64,000 nt of DNA from Chamaecyparis obtusa (GCA_027943335.1 BSBK01001581.1:819001-883000), one strand, 5' to 3'. Shown: positions 1-13,008, counted from the first letter of the stretch. Notes: a model not told the origin generated them from the letters alone. Program-made: numbers and translations.

Positions 1-346
1 AGTACATTGTTTGTAGCTAAAAATTGACCATTTCCAAATATGGTGAAAGTGGTCTGAAATTGAAGATCTCATCGCAATGAACCAAAAAACACCTTGAATC
101 TTGAAAAAGAGAGCTTCTCTTCTCAAGATAGGGACGCTCAATGTTTGGTCAAAGCATAAAAGTCAGTATAGTGTTCGTAGCTAAAAATTTGACTGTTTCC
201 AAATCTGGTGAAAGTGGTCTCAAATCAAAGATCTCGTCGAGATTAACCAAAAATCACCTTCAATCTTTAAAAATAGAGCCTCTCTTCTCAAGATACAGAC
301 GTTAAAAGTTTGGTCAAAGCAAGGTAGTCAATACAATGTTCGTAGC
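1..346. repeat. 165-bp satellite array, block 1
   Basis: About two monomers of a tandem repeat whose period is 165 bp. Recognisable monomer landmarks are GTTCGTAGCTAAAAATTTG, then GGTGAAAGTGGTCTCAAAT, ATCTCGTCGAGAT, CCTTGAATCTTGAAAAATGG, CTCTTCTCAAGATAC and GGTCAAAGTTTGGTCAAAGC. The array enters from the left edge, so its true start is outside the window. It is interrupted at 346 by a solo LTR, with GTAGC (342-346) duplicated at 1554-1558. Confidence 0.95.
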
Positions 347-1553
347 TGTAATACCTCAAAAATGGGCTATAAGTTCATTAATCTTCTATATCAACAAATC
401 GAACGAAATCAACATCGAAGTCCTAATCTAAGGCACATCTAAACATCATCAAATCATAATTGATTATCTTATATTCTGCATCGGAGAATATTCTTAGCAA
501 TATTCCTAATTATCTTAATTATCTTTAATTTAATGATTATTTGGCAATAAATCACATTTATCCTAAGTTTGATTAATTGAATATTTTCATATTTAATTAA
601 TTAGATTTAATATCTTGCCACTTAATTGTGTAATTAAATTTAATTCTATCTATTATTAATTGTATTATTTAATTTTGACAATAAATCTAATGTCCTATGA
701 ATAATTGATTAAATTTTTATTTAATTAATTAAAGCAAGTTGTCATTATTTAATAATATAATTTTTAATAAAAGTTTGATTAAATAATTAATTAACCCATA
801 AATCAATTGTTTTATTTTTAAAATCAGTTAAGTTGAGCATAAATCACTTTATTTATTAAATTAATTCATAAATAAAACATGCACAATCATAAAAGCAGAC
901 AACTATCAATTATCAATTAAAGCTAAACTCTAATTTGAGTTAAAAAGCTATTTTTGCATGATTTGCATGTTTTTGTGAATTAAATTATCTTTATTATCAG
1001 ATAACTCAAAAATCAAGCTGAGTTAATCTGAGTGATTTATGACTTTCTTCCATGCACCTCCAAAGCCCTGGATTTCTATAAATTAAAGCCTCAGCTCATC
1101 TCAAAGCATCTCATATTTTTGCACAATCACCCTGGAGAATTGCAATTGAAAGGATCAAAGCTTATTTCAAATCAAGGCTATTGTGAGATCAATCTTGTTT
1201 TTGCATTCATATTTCATATCATTGTTAGATAGATCAATTCATAGCATATCAATTTTTACATATTATAGATTCATATCAAGTTTTTTTCATATCATTGCAT
1301 AGAAAATCCAAAAAAATAGCTTAATTGCATTCAATTCATATCTAGATCAATTACATTCAAATCTTTCATTTAGATGTCGTCTAGGTCACTGATCTCGATA
1401 ACAATTTGAGAACATCAACCTCGCACCTACTAAAAGACAGTAAATCGCTTAGTTAAATTAGATTTCAATTTTGCACGATTTTGATTTTTGCTAACCTCTA
1501 ATATTTCATTGAAGTGTTGTGTCTACAGATCAGGTACAATTTTCACACACACA
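347..1553 (+). mobile_element. Solo LTR of the element A (Tat-type Gypsy) family
   Basis: A 1207-bp insertion that begins TGTAATACC and ends TTTTCACACACACA. It is flanked by a perfect 5-bp duplication GTAGC (342-346 and 1554-1558), and the satellite reads on across it. The sequence is the reverse complement of the two LTRs of element A (26912-28172 and 43443-44699), sharing the AAAAATGGGCTATA start region, the AT-rich middle and the CTATAAATTAAAGCC block. No internal retrotransposon sequence remains, so it is a solo LTR left by LTR-LTR recombination. It looks more diverged than the element A LTR pair. The boundaries come directly from the duplication; family membership comes from visual alignment. 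Confidence 0.93.
1076..1084 (+). promoter_or_regulatory. LTR TATA box
   Basis: TCTATAAATT lies in the middle of the solo LTR, with equivalents in the element A LTRs reading on the minus strand at 27381-27388 and 43912-43919 (CTATAAAAT). Conservation in all three copies supports it as the LTR core promoter. Activity is not known. Confidence 0.5.
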
Positions 1554-2472
1554 GTAGCCAGAAATTTGATTGTTTCCAAATCTGGTGAAAGTGGTCTCAA
1601 ATAAAATATGTTGTTGAAATGATCCAAAAATAACTTGAATCTTTAAAAATGGAGCCTCTCTTCTCAAGATACGAATAGTCAAAGTTTGGTCAAAGTAAGG
1701 AAGTTAGTATAGTGTTCATAGCTAAAGATTTGACCATTTTCAAATCTGGTGAAAGTTGTCTCAAATCAAAGATCTCATTTAGATGAACCAAAAACCACAT
1801 TGAATCATGAAAAATGGAGCCTCTCTTGTCAAGATATAGACGATCAAAGTTTTGTCAAAGCAAGGAAGTCGGTAGAGTGTTCGTAGCTAAAAATTTGACC
1901 ATTTCCAAATTTGGTGAAAGTGGTCTCAAATAAAAAATGTTGTCGTGATGAAGAAAAAAACACCTTGAATCTTTAAAAAGGGAGCCTTTCTTCTCAAGAT
2001 ACAGACGGTCAAAGTTTGGTCAAAGCAACGAAGTAAGTACAATGTTTGTAGCTAAAAATTTGATTATTTTCAAATATGGTGAAAGTTGTCTCAAATTGAA
2101 GATCTCATTGAGATGAACCAAAAAATACCTTGAATCTTGAAAATGGAGCCTCTTTTCTCAAGATATGGATAGTCAAAATTTGGATAAAGTAAAGAAGTCA
2201 GTACAATGTTCGTAGCTAAAAATTTGACTATTTCCAGATTTGGTGAAAGTGGTTTCAAATCAAAGATCTTGTCGAGATAAACTAAAAAACACCTTGAATC
2301 TTGAAAAATGAAGCCTCTCTTCTCAAGATATAGATAGTCAAAGTTTGGTCAAAGAAAAGAAGTCAACATAGTGTTCGTAGCTAAAAATTTGACCATTTCA
2401 AAATTTGGTGAAAGTGTTCTGAAATCAAAGATCTCATCGAGATGAACCAAAAAACACCTTGAATCTTGAAAA
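1554..2472. repeat. 165-bp satellite array, block 2
   Basis: About 5.6 monomers of the same satellite, resuming after the solo LTR with its duplicated GTAGC. It is interrupted at 2472 inside the CTTGAATCTTGAAAA part of a monomer. Many monomers differ at CpG positions (TCGTCGAG against TCATCGAG, TCATTGAG or TCGTTGAG). Confidence 0.95.
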
Positions 2473-3682
2473 TGTTGATCCCTAAGTTTTGTTGTCTATT
2501 AGTGTCTTACACTTAGTCATTTTCTAGGTAATTTTGGTCGGTCATCACTGCGATCGAGTCATCATGTAGAGTACGAGTCATGTATATTGTATATTTACCA
2601 AGCAGTAGTTATTGTCGAGCAATATAGTGGTCACCGAGTACTTCAGTATTAGCAGAGTCAGTTTTTGCTGAGTTATGTAGAGATATCAGTGCCGAGCACC
2701 AGGGTATGATGAATAGTGAGTGCTGAGTGCTAGAGATATCAAATGCTGAGTAAGAGAGATTTGACATCTGTGTTTCTTATGGTACAAACACTTAGGTAAA
2801 CCATTTTGGCCGACATCTACATGACATTTATTGTTGGTAGAGGAAATCACGGAGGTGATTATGCTTTAGAATTGTAATCATTAATCCCTATGTAATTCAT
2901 GTAACCAATCAGAATTAGGGGCTGTTTAAGTGGAAAATGTAGACAATCCAGATCATAGATCTCATATTATGGAGATGATCAATTCTTTATATAAGAATAG
3001 ATTAAAACCCTAAAATGTATAATGCAGAAGGAGAATTGTATGAAGATCTCATACTTACAGAAGAGAAAAGTGTTTTCATAATCAGATGCAGAGTTCAGTG
3101 ACCGTGCAGAGCAGTGAACCACAAAATTGAGATATATTTGATAGAAGAGATCAAATCTATATTGTAAGGAGAAGATCCGTTATCAGCATTACAGTGCAAA
3201 CTGAAGGATCAGGTACTAAGACATTCTAGCAGGTGACTCAGGGTAAATCTCTTAACAGAGTGCTTTTAATATACCTAACTAAATCTCTTAACCGAGTGCT
3301 TACTTTTTTGTATGTCTAAATCATTTTTGCAAGGTAGATTGTATAAGTCTCAAAGCTCTTAAGAGGGAAGACCCCTCACAGGGTAGATCATTATTTTATG
3401 GTCAAACTACTAGCCCTAGTAGGTAAACTTTATATATTGCAGTAGTGAAGATTTGTGAGTGTAATCTCCACCCCAACTTTACCTTTCAAGGGTTTCTGGG
3501 TAACCAAAATCATTCTGTTATGTTTTATTTTCATGGATGGTGATTAGGATATTAGAGCTGTCACAATGTTAAATTTGATGTTTATGTTATGCAAGTTAGT
3601 TGATGTCAAAATGCAACAATTGGTTGATATTTAATTCACCCCCCCTCTCAATATCTCACTTTCCCATAATAGATTTCCAAAA
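2473..3682 (+). mobile_element. LTR-derived insertion (probable solo LTR) in the satellite
   Basis: A 1.2-kb non-satellite segment starting TGTTGATCCC. The flanking satellite carries GAAAA on both sides (2468-2472 and 3683-3687) and continues in register, so this was a discrete insertion. It has a TATA-like TCTTTATATAAG near 2991 and two copies of AAATCTCTTAACNGAGTGC near 3250-3300. CAACA at about 3613-3617 would pair with the TGTTG start as an LTR end, leaving about 65 bp that includes a C-rich tract (TTCACCCCCCCTCTC). The exact 3' end is uncertain because the site is A-rich. No coding region was seen. A Copia-type LTR is plausible but not demonstrated. Confidence 0.65.
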
Positions 3683-6600
3683 GAAAAATAGAGTCTATCT
3701 TCTCAAGATGCATACCGTCAAATTTTGGTCAAAGCAAGGAAGTCAATACAGTGTTCGTAGCTAAAAAATTGACGATTTCCAAATTTGGTGAAAATAGTCT
3801 CAAACAAAAGATCTCATTGAGATGAACCAAAAAATAACTTGAATCTTGAAAAATGGAGCCTCTGTTCTTAAGATAAAGATGGTCAAAGCTTGGTCAAAGC
3901 AAGGAAGTTAGTATAGTGTTCGTAGCTAAAAATTTGACTATTTCTGAATATGGTGAAAGTGGTCTCAAATTGAAGATCTCATCAAGATCAACTAAAAAAC
4001 ACCTTGAATCTTGAAAAATGAAGCCTCTCTTCTCAAGATACAGATGATCAAAGTTTAGTCAAAGCAAGGAAATCAGTACAGTGTTCGAGCTAAAAATTTG
4101 ACCATTTTCAAATATGGTAAAAGTGGTCTCAAATCAAAGATCTCATTGAGATGAACCAAAAAACACCTTGAATCTTGAAAAATAGATCCTCTCTTCTAAA
4201 GATACAGATGGTCAAAGTTAGGTAAAAGCAACAAAGTCAGTACAGTGCTTGTAGCTAAAAAATTGACCGTTTCCAAATCTGGTAAAAATGGTGTCAAATC
4301 AAAGATCTCGTCGAGATTAACCAGAAAACACCTTGAATCTTGAAAACTGGAGCCCTTCTTCTCAAGATACAGATGGTCAAAGTTTGGTCAAAGTAAGGAA
4401 GTGAGTACAATGTTTGTAGCTAAAAATTTGACTGTTTCCAAATCTGGTGAAAGTGGTCTCAAATTGAAGATCTCATTTAGATGAACCAAAAAACACCTTG
4501 AATCTTGAAAAATGGAGCCTCTCTTCTCAAGCTATAGATGGTCAAAGTTTGGTCAAAGCAAGGAAGTTAGTATAGTGCTCATAGCTAAAAATTTAATCAT
4601 TTCCAAATCTGGTGAAAGTGTTCTCAAATCAAAGATCTCGTCGAGATGAACCAAAAAATAACTTGAATCTTGAAAAACAGAGCCTTTCGTCACAAGATAT
4701 AGACGGTCAAAGTTTGGTCGAAGCAAGGAAGTTAGTACAGTTTTCCTAACTAAAAATTTGACCATTTCTAAATATGGTGAAAGTGATCTTAAATTGAAGA
4801 TCTTGTCAAGATGAACCAAAAAACAACTTGAATCTTGAAAAACGGAGCCTCTTCTCAAGATATGGACTGTCAAAGTTTGGTCAAAGCAAGGAAGTCAGTA
4901 TTGTGTTCGTAGGTAAAAATTTAACCATTTCTAAATTTGGTGAAGTGGTCTCAAATCAAAGATCTCATCGAGATGAACCAAAAAATACCTTGAATCTTAT
5001 TAAATGGAGCCTCTCTTCTAAAAATATAGACGATTAAAGTTTGGTCAAAGCAAGGAAGTCAGTACGAGGTTCGTAGCTAAAAATTTGAATATTTCCAAAT
5101 TATGTGAAAGTGGTATCAAATCGATGATCTTGTCAAGATGAACAAAGAAACACCTTAAATCTTGAAAAATGGAGCCTCTCTTCTCAAGATATAAATGGTT
5201 AAAGTTTGGTCAATGCAAAAAAGTTAGTACAGTGTTCGTAGCTAAAAATTTGACCATTTTCAAATCTGGTGAAAGTGGTCTCAAATTGAAGACCTCACTG
5301 AGATAAACCAAAAAACACTTTGAATATTGAAAATTGGAGGCTCTCTTCTAAGGATATGGACGTTCAAAGTTTGGTCAAAGCATGAAAGTTAGTACAGTGT
5401 TCAATATTCGAATGATCAAAGTTTGGTTAAACCAAGGAAGTCAGTACTGTGTTCGTAGCTAAAAAAATGACCGTTTCCAAATCTGGTGAAAGTGGTCTCA
5501 AATCGAAGATATCATCGAGATGTACCAAAAAACACCTTGAATCATGAAAAATAGAGGCTCTCTTCTCAAGATACGGACTGTCAAAGTTTGGTCAAAGCAA
5601 GGAAGTTAGTACAATGTTCGTAACTAAAAATTTGACCATTTTCAAATCTCGTGAAAGTAGTTTCAAATCAAAGATCTCATCGAGATGAACTAGAAAACAC
5701 CTTGTATCTTATAAAATAGAGCCTCTCTTGTCAAGATACACACTGTCAAAGTTTGGTCAAACCAAGGAAGTCAGTCCAGTGTTTGTAGCTGAAAATTTGA
5801 CCATTTTCAAATCTGGTGAAAGTAGTCTCAAATCGAAGATCTCATTGAGATGAACCAAAAAACACCTTGAATCTTGAAAAACAGAGCTTCTCTTCTCAAG
5901 ATATGGATGGGCAAAGTTTGGTCAAAGGAAGTAAGTACAGTGTTCGTAGCTAACAATTTGACTGTTTCCAAATCTGGTGAAAGTGGTCTCAAATCGAAGA
6001 TCACGTTGAGATGAACTAAAAAACACCTTGAATCTTGGAAAACAGAGCCTCTTCTCAAGATACAGATGGTCAAACTTTGGTCAAAGCAATGACGTCATTA
6101 CAGTTTTCTTAGATAAAAAATTTACCATTTCCAAATCTGGTGAAAGTGGTCTCAAATCAAAGATCTCGTCGAGATGAACCCAGAAAAACTTTAAATTTAG
6201 AAAAATGAAGCCTCTCTTTTCAAGATACAAATTGTCAAAGTTTGGTGAAAGCAAGGAAGTCAGTACAGTGTTCGTAGCTAAAAATATGACTGTTTCCAAA
6301 TCTAGTGAAACTAGTCTCAAATCGAAGATCTCGTCGAGATGAACCAAAAAACACTTTGAATCTTGAAAATTTGAGTCTCTCTTCTCAAGATACGAACGAT
6401 CAAAGTTTGGTCAAAGCAATGAAGTCAGTACAGTGTTCGTAGCTAAAAATTTGATCGTTTCCAAATCTGGTGAAAGTGGTCTCAAGTCAAAGATCTCGAT
6501 GAGATGAACCAAAAAACACCTTGAATCTTGAATAACGGAGTCTTTGTTCTCAAGATACAGACGGTCAAAGTTTGATCGAAAAAATGAACTCTTTACAGTG

Positions 6601-7756
6601 TTTGTAGCAAAAAAATTGATGATTTCTAAATCTAGTGAAAGTGGTCTCATATCGAAGATCTCATCGAGATAAACTAAAAAACACCTTGAATCTTGAAAAA
6701 TAGAGCCTCACTTCTCAAGATACGGACGGTGAAAGTTTGGTCAATGCAAGAAAGTCAGTATAGTGTTCGTAGCTAAAAATTTGACCGTTTCCAAATTTGA
6801 TGAAAGTTGTGTCAAATCAAAGATCTCGTTGAGATGAACCAAAAAACACTTTGAATCTTGAAGAATGGAGTCCCTCTTCTAAGGATACGGACGATCGAAT
6901 TTTGGTCAAACTAAGGAAGTCAGTACAATGTTCGTACCTAAAAATATGATTATTTCCAAATCTGGTGAAAGTGGTCTTAGATCGAAGATTTCATCGAGAT
7001 GAAAAAAAAAACTTTGAATCTTAGAGAATAGAGCCTCTCTTTTCAAGATACAAACTGTCAAAGTTTGGTCAAAGCAAGGAAGTCAGTACAGTGTTTGTAG
7101 CTAAAAATTTGACCATTTCCAAATCTGGTGAAAGTGGTCTCAAATCAGAGCTCTCATTGAGATGAAACAAAAAACACCTTGAATCTTGAAGAACAAAGCC
7201 TCTCTTCTCAAGATACAGACAATCAAACTTTGGTCAAAACAAGAAAGTTAGTACAATGTTCGTAGCTAAAAATTTGATAGTTTCCAAATCTAGTGAAAGT
7301 GGTCTCAAATCAAAGATCTTGTCGAGATGAACTTAAAAACATCTTGAATCTTGAAGAATTGAGCCTCTCTTCTCAAGATACAAACGGTCAAATTTTGGTC
7401 AAAGGAAGGAAGTCAATATAGTGTTCGTAGTTAAAAATTTGACCATTTCCAAATCTGGTGAAAGTGGTCTCAAATCAAAGATCTATTTGAGATGAAGTAA
7501 ATAACACCTCGAATCTTAAAAAATGGAGCCTCTTTTCTCAAGATACAAACGGTCAAAGTTTGGTCAAAGAAAGGAAGTCAGTATAGTGTTGGTAGCTAAA
7601 AATTTGAGCTTTTCTAATTTGGTGAAATTAGTCTCAAATTGGATATCTCGTCTAGATGAACCAAAAAACACCTTGAATCTTGAAAAATGGAGCCTCTCCT
7701 CTCAAGATACAGACGGTCAAAGTTTGGTCAAAGAAAGAAAGTTAGTACAGTGTTTG
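3683..7756. repeat. 165-bp satellite array, block 3
   Basis: About 25 monomers, all in the same orientation. At least one is truncated, near 5397-5460, where a short piece joins GTGTTCAATATTCG to the next GATCAAAGTTTGG. Minus-strand open frames of up to about 80-106 codons recur because 165 is divisible by three. They translate to a 55-residue repeat (LVHLDEIFDLRPLSPDLEM is the usual core) and contain frequent stops. I regard these as by-products of the period, not genes. The block ends at the GTTTG (7752-7756) duplicated by the next insertion. Confidence 0.95.
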
Positions 7757-9457
7757 TGTATCATCTTAAAATGGAAGCACTTCCATGATAAGAGCATTTA
7801 GCCCTCTGAGTAGGTGGTTTGAGGTCATGTTAAGCACCTTGATTAGGTCTTTGCATGTATTTGGCTTTCTCCCCACTTTCCACTTCTTCCCTGCACTTGA
7901 TTTCTTCATTTTAGGTGAAATTAGGGTTAGGATCCTGAGGATTCTCCTTAATTTACCTCTTTCATTGGTCTACTTTCTAGGTAGGATTTAGAAATAGGTC
8001 CTCCTAGCCTTCATTATAGTAATCATAGGATTTTATGTCTATCCCTGGCATTTTGTCCTATTCTAATATCATTTCTAGGTTTCTGGGCATCCCCGGGACC
8101 TCCTGACCTAGTTCTGACTGAATCTGGGCCTAGGGTCAAATTCAAGGTTGATCCTAACTAGGTCAGGATCAAGGTCGATCCTGACTAGGTTAGGATCGAG
8201 GTCGAACCTTACTAGGTCAGGTCTAACCTTGATTTTTCCCTCCTTATTCAAATTTCCAATTTCTTTGATTTCTGGGCATCGGGCTTTCAGGATATTTATT
8301 TCCCCGCCTTCGGGTTGGCCATTTCAAGTTTCGGGATGGTAAATCCTCTAATTGCATTTAATCTAGGTATATTTTCTCAAGATTAGGACCTAATTGAAAT
8401 TTAATTCTCCAAGGTGGCCCCTCTAGAGGATTTTGCCCTAGTTCACTATAAAAGGAGGCTTTACTCTCTCATTTTCACATCCATTATCCACAATCAAGAA
8501 ATTGACATCCATTATTCACATCAAGTTTTCATTGAAAGCTCTCAAGCATTCAAGAAAGTCTTCAAGCATTCAAGTGTTCAAGCATCCATCCATTAAGGAG
8601 ATCTGTTGTTAGCTATTGAAGGATTCAATCTCTTTGGAGCCCCCTTTGATGATCCATCCTTCTACATTCATTCAAGCCTTCTCATATGCAAAGATCAAGT
8701 CAAGATTGGTGTTGAAGATCAAATGCCATTGATTGGAGACATCCTACATTCATCCTACATCCATTGAAGCATTCCTACTTATGGATTTGAGGATTCGAAT
8801 CCTCTACAAGGACTTCAACATAAGCGAGGTGATTTGTTTCAATTACTCTGTTTGTTCACAATATATTTCAATTCAATTTCAAGGTTAATTCCTAAACTAG
8901 GGTTTGACTAAGGCAAACCCCCCATACAACAAAAAACCCCATTTTCTTGTAGGTATAGGTGCAGAATTTCAGATTTGAGAGCGAATTTGGATACCCTTTT
9001 CAGCAAACTTCCAAGGTCTGTGAACAAAATCAGAATCAGACTTCAAATAAAGAATGTAGTATTTGAGCTTTATGAGGGTCAAACTCGACCTGAGCTCATC
9101 TTGGAGAAAGATTTTTGGGTTTTCTCTATCTCAACATTTCTAGTCCGAAACAAGTTGTAGAATTGCCCAAAAGTATACATAGACATTAGAATTTGACATT
9201 TTCTAGATCTGCCCTAATTTGAGGTTAGTATTTGTATTTCAATTATTCCACATTTCAAGCATAATTTCTTTCATAGGGAAATATTGGATTTACTCTCTCT
9301 CTCTCTCTTCCATATTCTTCATAAATTGATTCGATTGTGTATTAACCTCTTGGTTGATCAAATTGGATCCCTTCTTTGGGAATTTGGGTTTGAGAATAGA
9401 TCTCATATTTCCCCCCTTTCTATTTGAATAGAGTTGAATCCATTTTACCTCTATTCA
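7757..9457 (+). repeat. 5' LTR of the gag-only element
   Basis: 1701 bp, from TGTATCATCTTAAAATGG to CCTCTATTCA, aligned along its length with 14166-15882. It has a TATA box (TATAAAAGG, 8447-8455) and, upstream, a 27-bp tandem repeat around 8155-8230 whose units begin ACTAGGTCAGGATCAAGG. Downstream of the TATA are repeated ATTCAAG motifs, and near 9293 a short CT microsatellite. Confidence 0.92.
8447..8455 (+). promoter_or_regulatory. TATA box in the 5' LTR
   Basis: TATAAAAGG follows CCCTAGTTCAC and is conserved in the 3' LTR (14855-14863). The spacing fits a U3 promoter, with the transcript starting some tens of bases downstream. Confidence 0.7.
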
Positions 9458-9625
9458 TTTTGGTGAACCCGACTAGCTTGCTCTCTTTCTTTTTGGTGTT
9501 GGATTTCCCTTTGTCTTATTGTGTGTGTTCATGTTCACTATTCATTTGGGTGAACCCGACATACTTACTCTCTTTTCTTTTGTGGAATTGGATGCCGCAT
9601 TGTGCTTTCCTTTTATCTTGTTAGT
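9451..9625 (+). repeat. 87-bp tandem duplication of the LTR-end/primer-binding region
   Basis: CTATTCATTTTGGTGAACCCGAC at 9451-9473 recurs as CTATTCATTTGGGTGAACCCGAC at 9538-9560, with similar sequence following each (CTTGCTCTCTTTCT against CTTACTCTCTTTTCT). The first copy joins the LTR end (9457) to a PBS-like TGGTGAACCCGAC (9461-9473). The second copy sits inside the leader. The tRNA matched by this PBS was not identified. Confidence 0.7.
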
Positions 9626-9723
9626 ATTAGATTTTTCCTTTGTGTTAGATCTTACATGCTAATTAGATTTGATATTCATGCTTTATGTGTTCTTAGTTTA
9701 GTTCATTTGCGTTACATTGGTTT

Positions 9724-11695
9724 ATGAGCTTTACTACCACTAGTCCTACTTATAATATTTCGATTAGAAGAAGTCATAGACTCATGGGTGCCTTTGATCT
9801 TGAATCTTCCTCTCCTTTCCTTAGGATCCCGGATGATAACTTGATTCTTCATGATTCCAATCCTACTATGGAGCGAAACTCTTCTCACTCATCTCATGAT
9901 GAGGATGATGCTTTAAGAGTTCCTCCTGAGCAAGTCCAAAAAATTTCCACTGAACTTGATAAAATGGGTAACTAGCTTCTTCAAGAGAACCATAATCAAG
10001 ATTCCATTCAAGCTATAGAGGCTCTTAAGAAATTTCTCCATGATAGTGATCAAGGTTTTAACCTCTTGTGTGGTATTACTCACCTTGTGCATTCAAATGT
10101 TAAACCTTTATTTCAAGAAGCTCAATATTTAGGGTTGATTCCTCCTATCACTAGTGTTGAACCTTCTTCTAATCCTTTACCTAGTATTGCTATCTATACT
10201 CCTTCTTTGGTGATTGTGACGGTTCCCTTTGTTCCTATGAGTGTTCCTCCTATGTCCCTTCCTACATCACAACCTTCATATCATAATGTTCCTTTCACTT
10301 ATTCCAATATACTTCCAACTGTAGTTCCTAGTGTTCCTCCAGTTGTGTCTTCTATTCCTACAACTTCTTACCCTTTACCTAGTGTGTCTAATGTTGCTAC
10401 TCCTATTTCCTCTAATGATTCAACAATCATCAGTTTTGCTCAAACTATATCATCCTTACAACAACAACTTGCTTCCTTAACTCAAAACAAGTTTAGTATT
10501 CCTACATGTGACATGGGAAGTCCCTTGTCCCAAGACATTATTTGTACTCCTGTTCCTCACCAAGGTGAGATGCCTCGTCTTGAGAATTATAATAGAAAAG
10601 GAGATCTTGTTCATCATGTTAAAACATTCCAAATCCTTTGCAGTGATTATGCTCATGACCATAGGATTTTAGCCAAACTATTTGCTCGAACCTTCCGTGA
10701 AGGCCTTACAATGGTATTGTTCCTTGCCTCCTTATTCTATTGATTCCTTTCCACAACTTGCTAATGCCTTTATTCAACAATTTTAAAATAATATTGGCCC
10801 GCAAGTGTCTTTGATTGATTTGATGCATTGTAAACAAAGTGCTAAGGAAAAATTGACTGAATTTATTGGTAGATTTAAGCATTTGTATGCTCAGATTTCC
10901 TATCCTATTCCTGATATTGATATTCAACATATGTTTATTTCAAATTTGCAAAAGGATATTAGAGATAAGATTCTGCTTACTGAATTTACCTCTTTTCAAC
11001 AACTTTGTGCAGCGCTTCATCATTATCAATTACAAGTGAGTCAATTTGAGAGAAACACTCCAATGGCTCTTGTTCCAGTTGATAAGAGTGATGTTGCTCC
11101 TAATTCAAACAAGTTTAAAAAATTCAACAACTATGTCAAGATAAACAAACAAGAGAATGCAGTTGCTGATCAAGTTGTTGTTGCATCTCACAATGCCACT
11201 TCTGCATCCACTGCTTTTCAATTAAATAATACGTTTACTCCTCTTTCTGAATATTTACATGCTATTATGAATAGGTTGTTAGCTGCTAATATGATTACTT
11301 TACCTCCTATTCGACCTCTTTTATCTACTATGATTGCATCTAAATGTTTTGATCAAAATGCTTTTTGTCAATATCATCGTCAAAATGGTCATGATACTGA
11401 GAAATGTTATTCTTTAAAACATAAGGTTGAAGATCTGATTGATTCTAAGGCTTTATCTATTGATAATATGGATAGTAGTGAGAATAAATACGTCTCTCCT
11501 CCTAATCAGAACCTTCAAATCTATACGAACCCTTTACCTACGCATGATACTAATACTATTTCTCAACCATCTACTATGGAAATTGTGAATGATTCAAAGA
11601 TGGATGATCTCAATCATGTTAATCAAGTGGAGCATGTTGATCAATCTGTATCTCCACCTCAACCTCAACTGCAATCTCAACCTCAGATTTAACCT
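9724..11695 (+). pseudogene. gag polyprotein relic of the non-autonomous element
   Basis: Starts at the ATG at 9724. The first 83 codons end in TAG (9973), but the same frame continues to 10743. A frameshift near 10712 and a TAA near 10781 then break it before the next long frame (10805-11692). The second half has a gag-capsid character (region from SLIDLMHCKQSAKEKLTEF) and ends with FCQYHRQNGHDTEKC (about 11368-11410), a C-x2-H-x4-H-x4-C knuckle followed by KHKVEDLID, as in Tat-type gag proteins. The N-terminal third is Pro/Ser/Thr-rich. Proline-glutamine repeats (about 11650-11760) follow the knuckle. The element supplies no pol, so the product would have served only as particle protein. 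It is now non-functional. Confidence 0.8.
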
Positions 11696-13008
11696 CAAGT
11701 TCAATCTCAACCTTAACCAAAACCTAAATCTAAAATAAAAACTCAACCTAAACCTCGACAACAATTTAAGAATAAAAGACCTCAAAAACTTTTGATTACC
11801 TTTGATGATTTTGAGACTATTAAAGCTCTTGATGGTCCCCTTTACATTTATGCTAGGATTACTTAGAAACCTACTCATGGTTGTCTTGTTGATCCTACAT
11901 CCTTAGTCAATGTTATCACTAAAGAAAATATTTTTATGAAAAGCTTACAATGTGACTTTTATGATAGATCAGATGTGTGGATTCAAATTTGCAATGGTTT
12001 TCTTTATCCATCCTTTGGTTCTATTACTTACTGGTTGAACTTTGTGGAAAAATTGTGAACACTACCTTTGTTGTTGTTCCTACTTCTGATCAATTTCAAG
12101 TTAAGCTAGGTTTTCCTTGGTTAACTGCCATGCATGTTGTTGCTTCACCTATTTATAAGTGTCTTAAGTTCATTCATGATGAAGAAGTGAAGATGATTAA
12201 TCATAGTCTATATCAACCTTCCAAGCCTAGAGATTGTGCTGCTTTAGATTTTTTTTGGCCTTCATTACATAATTCATGTCCTCCTCGACCTGATAATCTT
12301 TTTCGATCATATCAAGCTTATAAACATCATAAAATTCTTGAATTAAGTTCACCTCCTAGGGATCTTAATCGTGGTCTTTTACCTGCACCTTCTATACCTT
12401 CTTTAACTATGACTTCTAGCTCTGTTAATCAAGTTCCTTCTACCGAACCTATCAAAGATCATGTGATTGTTTATCCTATGGTTAATAATCCTATTGATCT
12501 TCCTAAAGAACCTGTGAAGGATCCTATGATTGTTCCTCCTAGTTCTCAACCTATTTTAAATAAATCAAAATGTAACCGATCTGCTAATGAACGTCATAAA
12601 AAGCATCGTGCTCATGCTAACTCTCAAAGATCTTTACTTTCCTCAGATAAACCTATGCATAATGTGGTAGAACAAATTGTTACTAATAATGATGTTCACA
12701 TGCATGATTATGATGATTCTATTCATATCTTAGATCCTATTTCGATTAATTTGGATGAAGAAGATACTCTTGATGATACTGATGATGTTAATGATGAATA
12801 TGAAACTATTGACATTGACATTGATTTACCTAATATGATTTCATCACAATTAACTCTTACACCTAGTGTCAAACATTATGATTCTCAAGAGGATCCTTGT
12901 TTGGAACTAGCTATCATTCCTACTGTGTTGGATATAGTCCCTCTTGTGAGTTACCCACCTTCCCTAAATGATATACAACAAGATAGGGAGAGTAGGCGGC
13001 ACACTTGA
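11696..13008 (+). pseudogene. Aspartic-protease relic and downstream acidic region
   Basis: After PQ-rich sequence with several stops, a frame reads VDPTSLVNVI near 11890 (position of the protease D-x-G/S motif, here degenerate). The 11977-13008 frame then contains LGFPWLTAMHVVASPIYKC, the C-terminal signature of Tat/Athila-type retropepsins. The remaining ~250 codons are low-complexity: proline-rich, then Asp/Glu-rich (12640-12820). They end before any reverse transcriptase, and the interior becomes non-coding. A frame change separates the active-site region from the ILG-type motif. Confidence 0.65.
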
